Assembly (NCBI GenBank): GCA_965151315.1
Contig: CBCTZG010000008.1
Coordinates: 1 to 53,358 of the forward strand
From: Avimonoglobus sp965151315
GTDB taxonomy: Bacteria > Bacillota > Clostridia > UBA1381
Direction: 5' to 3'
DNA: 53,358 bases
The number at the start of each line of letters is the position of its first letter. Position 1 is the stretch's first letter. Both the position numbers and the translations under genes were made by a program. Shown one piece after another: positions 49,541 to 53,358 of the stretch. A model generated the notes under the pieces. It worked only from the letters and a program-made list of their open reading frames with translations. It did not search any database and was not told the DNA's origin.

Positions 49541-49777
49541 ATGCAGACTGAACGAATCCAAATTAAAACTGAATATATCAAGCTGGATCAGCTGTTAAAG
49601 TTTTCTGGTATCGCCGAGACCGGCGGGGACGCTAAAGACATGATTTTAGATGGAGTGGTTTCTGTCAATGGGGAGCCCTGTACTATGCGGGGCAGAAAGA
49701 TACGTCCCGGCGACCGGGTGGCGTTGGATTTTGCCGACGGCCACTACCAGATTGAAGTGGAAGCCCATGGTGATTGA
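49541..49777 (+). CDS. yaaA: S4-domain protein YaaA
   Basis: 78 residues. S4 RNA-binding pattern: IKLDQLLKFSGIAETGGDAK and VVSVNGEPCTMRGRKIRPGD. Usual neighbour of recF in Firmicutes, where it is linked to ribosome assembly. It overlaps recF by 11 bases. Confidence 0.95.
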   Translation: MQTERIQIKTEYIKLDQLLKFSGIAETGGDAKDMILDGVVSVNGEPCTMRGRKIRPGDRVALDFADGHYQIEVEAHGD

Positions 49778-50861
49778 ATCCCTGCAGGTAACCAATTTTC
49801 GGAATTACGCATCTGCCCAGATCAGCTTTGGCAGCCGGACAAACATTATCTACGGCGACAACGCCCAGGGGAAGACCAACCTGCTGGAAGCGGTTTATCT
49901 GTTTTCCCATGGGAGAAGCCACCGGGCCAAATCCGACAGTGAAACGCTCCGGTTTGGGGCGGATTATTTCCGGCTGAACATCCGCTTTGCTGACAGCGTC
50001 CGGGACTATCAGGCAATGATCCACTATGCCTCCAACGGCAAAAAACAGATCAAGATCAACAATGTGCCAATCGTAAAGCTTTCCAGGCTGGTCAACTATT
50101 TAAATGTGGTTATGTTTTCCCCTGGAGACTTAGAGCTGGTGAAGGGCGCGCCGGCAGTGCGCCGGCGTTTTCTGGACGAAGCCATCAGCCAGCTGTATCC
50201 GGGATACCTGCAAAGCTTGATCGAATACCACCGGGCCCTGGCCCAGAAAAACAGCCTTTTAAAGGCCCTGCGCTTATCCGGCGTCCATCAGGACAGCCAG
50301 CTTTCCATCTGGAACCAGCAGCTGGCGGAATCCGGTGCGGCGGTCATGGAGGCCCGGCAGGCGTTTACTGCGGAGCTGGCCGGCTTCGCGGCAGATATTC
50401 ACCTGCAGATCAGCGGCGAGTCCCTGGGCCTTTCCTACACCCCCAATATTGACGGCGGCGCGAACCCGCTGGAAAGCTTTTATCAAAAGCTGGAACAGAA
50501 TCAGGCCAGGGAAATTGATGCCGGAGTTTCCCAGTACGGCGTACAGCGGGATGATCTAGGGCTGACGATCAATGGAAACGACACAAAAACCTATGGCTCC
50601 CAGGGGCAGCAGCGGACTGCTGTTTTGAGCCTAAAGATCGCGGAAACAGAATATATCCGGCAGGTCCGGGGGGAATACCCGGTGCTTCTGTTAGACGATA
50701 TTATGAGCGAGCTGGATTTAAACCGCCGGCTGTTTTTAGCGGAAAAGATCCGGGATAAGCAGGTGCTTTTGACCTGCACCGACAGCGACATCCCAGTCAG
50801 TACGGAAAATACCCGTTTATTTTATGTAAAAGACGGTACAGTCACCCAAAAGGAGGCATGA
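49767..50861 (+). CDS. recF: DNA replication and repair protein RecF
   Basis: 364 residues. LQVTNFRNYASAQISFGSRT is the family N-terminus; Walker A is GDNAQGKTN; the signature region is YGSQGQQRTAVLSLKIAE; Walker B is VLLLDDIMSELD. The ATG at 49767 is chosen because it precedes VIESLQV and has a GTGGAAG-type site; it lies inside yaaA. Acts at single-strand gaps to load RecA. Confidence 0.96.
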   Translation: MVIESLQVTNFRNYASAQISFGSRTNIIYGDNAQGKTNLLEAVYLFSHGRSHRAKSDSETLRFGADYFRLNIRFADSVRDYQAMIHYASNGKKQIKINNVPIVKLSRLVNYLNVVMFSPGDLELVKGAPAVRRRFLDEAISQLYPGYLQSLIEYHRALAQKNSLLKALRLSGVHQDSQLSIWNQQLAESGAAVMEARQAFTAELAGFAADIHLQISGESLGLSYTPNIDGGANPLESFYQKLEQNQAREIDAGVSQYGVQRDDLGLTINGNDTKTYGSQGQQRTAVLSLKIAETEYIRQVRGEYPVLLLDDIMSELDLNRRLFLAEKIRDKQVLLTCTDSDIPVSTENTRLFYVKDGTVTQKEA

Positions 50862-50867
50862 TCGGTT

Positions 50868-51131
50868 ATGTTCCTGCATTTAGGCAGCGGGGCGGTGGTC
50901 CGGATGGATGATATCGTGGCTGTTTTTGATATGGATAACACCACCATCTCCCGGCAGAGCCGCCGGTTTTTAGCCATGGCCCAGAAAAATGGCCAGGTGG
51001 TTGATACCTCGGAGGATCTGCCAAAATCCTATGTGGTCACAAGCTACCGGGGGGAAACCCGGGTGTATATCACCTCCCTGTCCTCCCAAACCCTATTCAA
51101 GCGTGCAAAATCAAACCAAATTTTATTATAG
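50868..51131 (+). CDS. remB: Extracellular matrix regulator RemB (DUF370)
   Basis: 87 residues. FLHLGSGAVVRMDDIVAVFD and YVVTSYRGETRVYITSLSSQ are diagnostic. Its usual place is between recF and gyrB in Firmicutes. GGAGG is 11 bases before the ATG. Confidence 0.95.
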   Translation: MFLHLGSGAVVRMDDIVAVFDMDNTTISRQSRRFLAMAQKNGQVVDTSEDLPKSYVVTSYRGETRVYITSLSSQTLFKRAKSNQILL

Positions 51132-51149
51132 ACACAGGAGTGCGAAAAC

Positions 51150-53072
51150 ATGGAAGAAAAGATCGATATCAAATATGACGAAAACCAAATACAGGTTTTA
51201 GAAGGGCTGGAAGCCGTCCGGAAACGGCCGGGTATGTACATTGGCTCCACAGCCTCCGCCGGCTTGCATCACCTCGTATACGAGATCGTGGACAATTCCA
51301 TCGACGAAGCGCTGGCAGGCTACTGTACGGAAATCATCGTTGACATCAATCCGGACAACTCCGTAACTGTTATTGACAACGGCCGCGGGATCCCAGTGGG
51401 GATCCATCCCCAGCAGGGGATCCCTACCGTGGAGGTTGTTCTGACGATCCTGCACGCCGGCGGCAAGTTCGGCGGAGGCGGATATAAGGTATCCGGCGGG
51501 CTCCACGGCGTTGGTTCTTCCGTTGTCAATGCCCTGTCTGAATTTTTAGAGGTAGAGGTTTCTGACGGAGAGCACGTTTACTATCAGCATTATGAACGGG
51601 GCAAGCCTACCTGCAAGCTGAAGGTGATCGGTGATACGGATAAAACCGGCACAAAAATCACATTCAAGCCGGACCCGGAGATCTTTGAAGTACTGGTTTT
51701 TGATTTTGATATCCTCTTAAAGCGTCTCCGGGAGCAGGCGTTTCTGAATAAGGGCGTAAAAATCATTTTTACCGACAAGCGCCAGGAGAATCCTCAGCCG
51801 TATGTTCTGCATGCGGAAGGGGGCATCAAGGAGTTTGTCCAGTATCTGAACAAGAATAAGGATCCCCTGCATGATGACGTGATTTACTTTGAAGCCGAGC
51901 GGGAGGACATGATGTTAGAGGTAGCCATGCAATACACGGACGCCTATAACGAAACCCTTTTGAGCTTCGCCAACAATATCCATACCAACGACGGCGGCAC
52001 TCACGAAACCGGCTTTAAGTCCGGTATGACCCGGGTAATCAACGATTATGCCCGGAAAAACAACTTCCTGAAGGAGAAGGAAAACAACCTGACCGGCGAA
52101 GATACCCGGGAGGGGTTGACAGCTGTAATCAGTATCAAGGTAGCAGACGCCCAGTTCGAGGGGCAGACAAAGGCCAAGCTGGGTAACTCTGAGGCCAGAA
52201 CTCTGGTGGAGAACGCGGTTAATGACAAATTCGCGGCGTTTCTGGAAGAAAATCCCCGCGTTGCTAAGATAATTATCGAAAAAACCCTGACGGCCTCCCG
52301 GGCAAGGGAAGCTGCTCGGAAGGCCAGAGAAGCCACCCGGAAGAATTCCTCGTTAGGGAACGCTTCCCTGCTGGGTAAGCTGGCCAAATGCACCGACGAA
52401 GGGGCGGACTACGCCGAGCTTTACATCGTAGAGGGCGACTCCGCGGGCGGCAGCGCCAAGCAGGGCCGAAACCGCCGGTTCCAGGCCATCCTGCCGCTTT
52501 GGGGGAAAATGCTCAACGTGGAAAAATCCCGGATCGACAAAGTATACAGCAATGAAAAGCTGCTTCCAATCGTCCAGGCCTTGGGCGTGGGGATTGGTGA
52601 AGAATTCGACATTGGAAAATTAAAATACGGCAAGATCATCATCATGGCCGATGCTGATGTGGACGGATCCCATATCCGTACCCTGCTGCTGACCTTCTTT
52701 TTCCGGTACATGCGGCCCCTGATCGAGGAAGGGCATATTTACATTGCCCAGCCGCCGCTGTTTAAGGTTTTCAAGGGAAAAAACAATACCCTGGTGGAAA
52801 AATTCGCTTTTACGGACGAGCAGCGGGATCAGCTGATCGCGGAAATGGGCCCCAGCTGTAAGGTACAGCGATATAAGGGTCTCGGCGAGATGGATCCGCC
52901 GGAGCTTTGGGAGACCACCATGGATCCGGAAAAGCGTACCATGCTGCGGATCGATATGGAGGATGCCATTTTGGCGGACGAAACCTTTACAATTCTCATG
53001 GGCGATAAGGTCGAACCCCGCCGGGAGTTTATCGAAAAATACGCCAAAACTGTCTCTGATCTGGATATTTAA
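51150..53072 (+). CDS. gyrB: DNA gyrase subunit B
   Basis: 640 residues, normal length. GHKL ATPase: EIVDNSIDEALAGYCTEIIV, VIDNGRGIPVGIHPQQG and VSGGLHGVGSSVVNALSE. TOPRIM: IVEGDSAGGSAKQGRNRRFQ and MADADVDGSHIRTLLLTFFF. Ends in the tail VSDLDI. Last of the recJ operon; gyrA does not follow directly. Confidence 0.98.
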   Translation: MEEKIDIKYDENQIQVLEGLEAVRKRPGMYIGSTASAGLHHLVYEIVDNSIDEALAGYCTEIIVDINPDNSVTVIDNGRGIPVGIHPQQGIPTVEVVLTILHAGGKFGGGGYKVSGGLHGVGSSVVNALSEFLEVEVSDGEHVYYQHYERGKPTCKLKVIGDTDKTGTKITFKPDPEIFEVLVFDFDILLKRLREQAFLNKGVKIIFTDKRQENPQPYVLHAEGGIKEFVQYLNKNKDPLHDDVIYFEAEREDMMLEVAMQYTDAYNETLLSFANNIHTNDGGTHETGFKSGMTRVINDYARKNNFLKEKENNLTGEDTREGLTAVISIKVADAQFEGQTKAKLGNSEARTLVENAVNDKFAAFLEENPRVAKIIIEKTLTASRAREAARKAREATRKNSSLGNASLLGKLAKCTDEGADYAELYIVEGDSAGGSAKQGRNRRFQAILPLWGKMLNVEKSRIDKVYSNEKLLPIVQALGVGIGEEFDIGKLKYGKIIIMADADVDGSHIRTLLLTFFFRYMRPLIEEGHIYIAQPPLFKVFKGKNNTLVEKFAFTDEQRDQLIAEMGPSCKVQRYKGLGEMDPPELWETTMDPEKRTMLRIDMEDAILADETFTILMGDKVEPRREFIEKYAKTVSDLDI

Positions 53073-53079
53073 TTTTTAT

Positions 53080-53110
53080 GGACCTGTTACAAGCCGTACA
53101 GGTCCCTTTT
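53080..53110 (+). terminator. Terminator of the gyrB operon
   Basis: An 8-bp stem (GGACCTGT with ACAGGTCC, 53080-53087 with 53098-53105) followed by CTTTTATCTTT. Moderate strength. Confidence 0.7.
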
Positions 53111-53114
53111 ATCT

Positions 53115-53144
53115 TTGCAAAGCAAAAAAGCTCTTTTATATAAT
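53115..53144 (+). promoter_or_regulatory. Promoter of the small secreted peptide gene
   Basis: TTGCAA (53115-53120), 18-base spacer, perfect TATAAT (53139-53144). Confidence 0.6.
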
Positions 53145-53171
53145 TGGGGAGAAAATTTTAGGAGGAAGGCT

Positions 53172-53312
53172 ATGCAGAAAAAACTATCCGTCATACTGGC
53201 GGCATTATATGCGGCATCCTGTACAAATGCATTTGCTGCAGATGACATAAGCGTATTTTTCAGAGAGCTCGCATTGGAACAGTGGTCGGAAAATCTGGAG
53301 CAGCAGCAATAA
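53172..53312 (+). CDS. 46-residue secreted peptide, unknown
   Basis: ATG behind AGGAGGAAGG. MQKKLSVILAALYAASCTNA with the following FA is a good signal peptide, with cleavage likely after AFA. The mature part would be about 24 residues, acidic, rich in E and Q, and ends QQQ. I recognise no family. A cysteine lies inside the signal, but no proper lipobox fits. It may be a true small exported peptide, or a gene shortened by the element-like sequence that follows. Confidence 0.6.
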   Translation: MQKKLSVILAALYAASCTNAFAADDISVFFRELALEQWSENLEQQQ

Positions 53313-53358
53313 ATATCCCCCCGCATAGTGCATTTGTCAAGAAAAAGTAGACACCCAA
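53313..53358. other. Possible element end at the window edge
   Basis: The last bases read GTCAAGAAAAAGTAGACACC. This is reminiscent of mobile-element ends, but the window stops before any transposase could be seen. Confidence 0.2.

Noticed and set aside
1..53358. CRISPR arrays, rRNA, tRNA or prophage
   Set aside because: No regularly spaced repeats, rRNA-like blocks, cloverleaf-like sequences, integrase or phage structural genes were seen on reading through; a tRNAscan or Infernal run would be decisive.

Overview
This window is bacterial chromosome from an anaerobic Firmicute of the class Clostridia. The signs are Gram-positive ribosome binding sites before almost every gene, sigma-A promoters with 17-bp spacers, RemB beside gyrB, a YesM/YesN system, three secreted SLH proteins, and Clostridia-like MutS2, RSH and YaaA-RecF genes. 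Base composition looks moderately GC-rich by eye. Genus cannot be fixed from the sequence alone, though a Lachnospirales-like gut organism is a reasonable guess. No rRNA, tRNA, CRISPR array, prophage or complete insertion sequence is visible.

Layout. (1) 1-9900, minus strand: a carbohydrate operon of LplB- and LplC-type permeases, a lipoprotein binding protein, a YesN-type regulator, a YesM-type sensor kinase and a family 2 glycoside hydrolase cut by the left edge. (2) 10036-14112, minus: a polar amino-acid ABC operon that continues into nagA and a YjbQ-family gene. (3) 14140-22694: a Dabb protein, a metallophosphoesterase, a CmpB-like membrane protein, an SLH protein with a Cys/His hydrolase-like domain, DUF1015 and DUF3795 genes, a YbaK deacylase and MutS2. 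(4) 22723-26793: glmS, then an Lsa-type ABC-F gene behind a complete transcription attenuator with a tiny leader peptide, then a ribbon-helix-helix protein. (5) 26795-35578: a PqqD / soluble S26-like peptidase / HAD operon, an SLH protein, CCA-adding enzyme, M14 peptidase, YcdB-SLH protein and RmuC. (6) 35608-41660: an asparagine-synthetase-like pseudoenzyme, XRE regulator, YdcF, rpsF-ssb-rpsR, a NUDIX-MutY fusion and an ArsC/Spx protein. (7) 41751-45382, minus: mglBAC. (8) 45515-53312, plus: recJ-rsh-yaaA-recF-remB-gyrB, ending with a 46-residue secreted peptide.

How the parts work together. Two sugar-uptake systems and one amino-acid system feed carbon and nitrogen metabolism. NagA and GlmS lie on opposite directions of amino-sugar flux. 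DNA maintenance genes (mutS2, mutY, rmuC, ssb, recJ, recF, gyrB) are abundant. The surface layer is represented by three SLH proteins.

The most interesting items are these. The leader of the ABC-F gene has mutually exclusive anti-antiterminator, antiterminator and terminator pairings, plus a six-codon leader ORF. The AsnB-like protein has lost both its glutaminase nucleophile and its PP-loop. The PqqD, soluble S26-like peptidase and HAD genes are translationally coupled by two ATGA overlaps. A NUDIX domain is fused to MutY. All functions are inferred from reading motifs; no database search or folding program was run.
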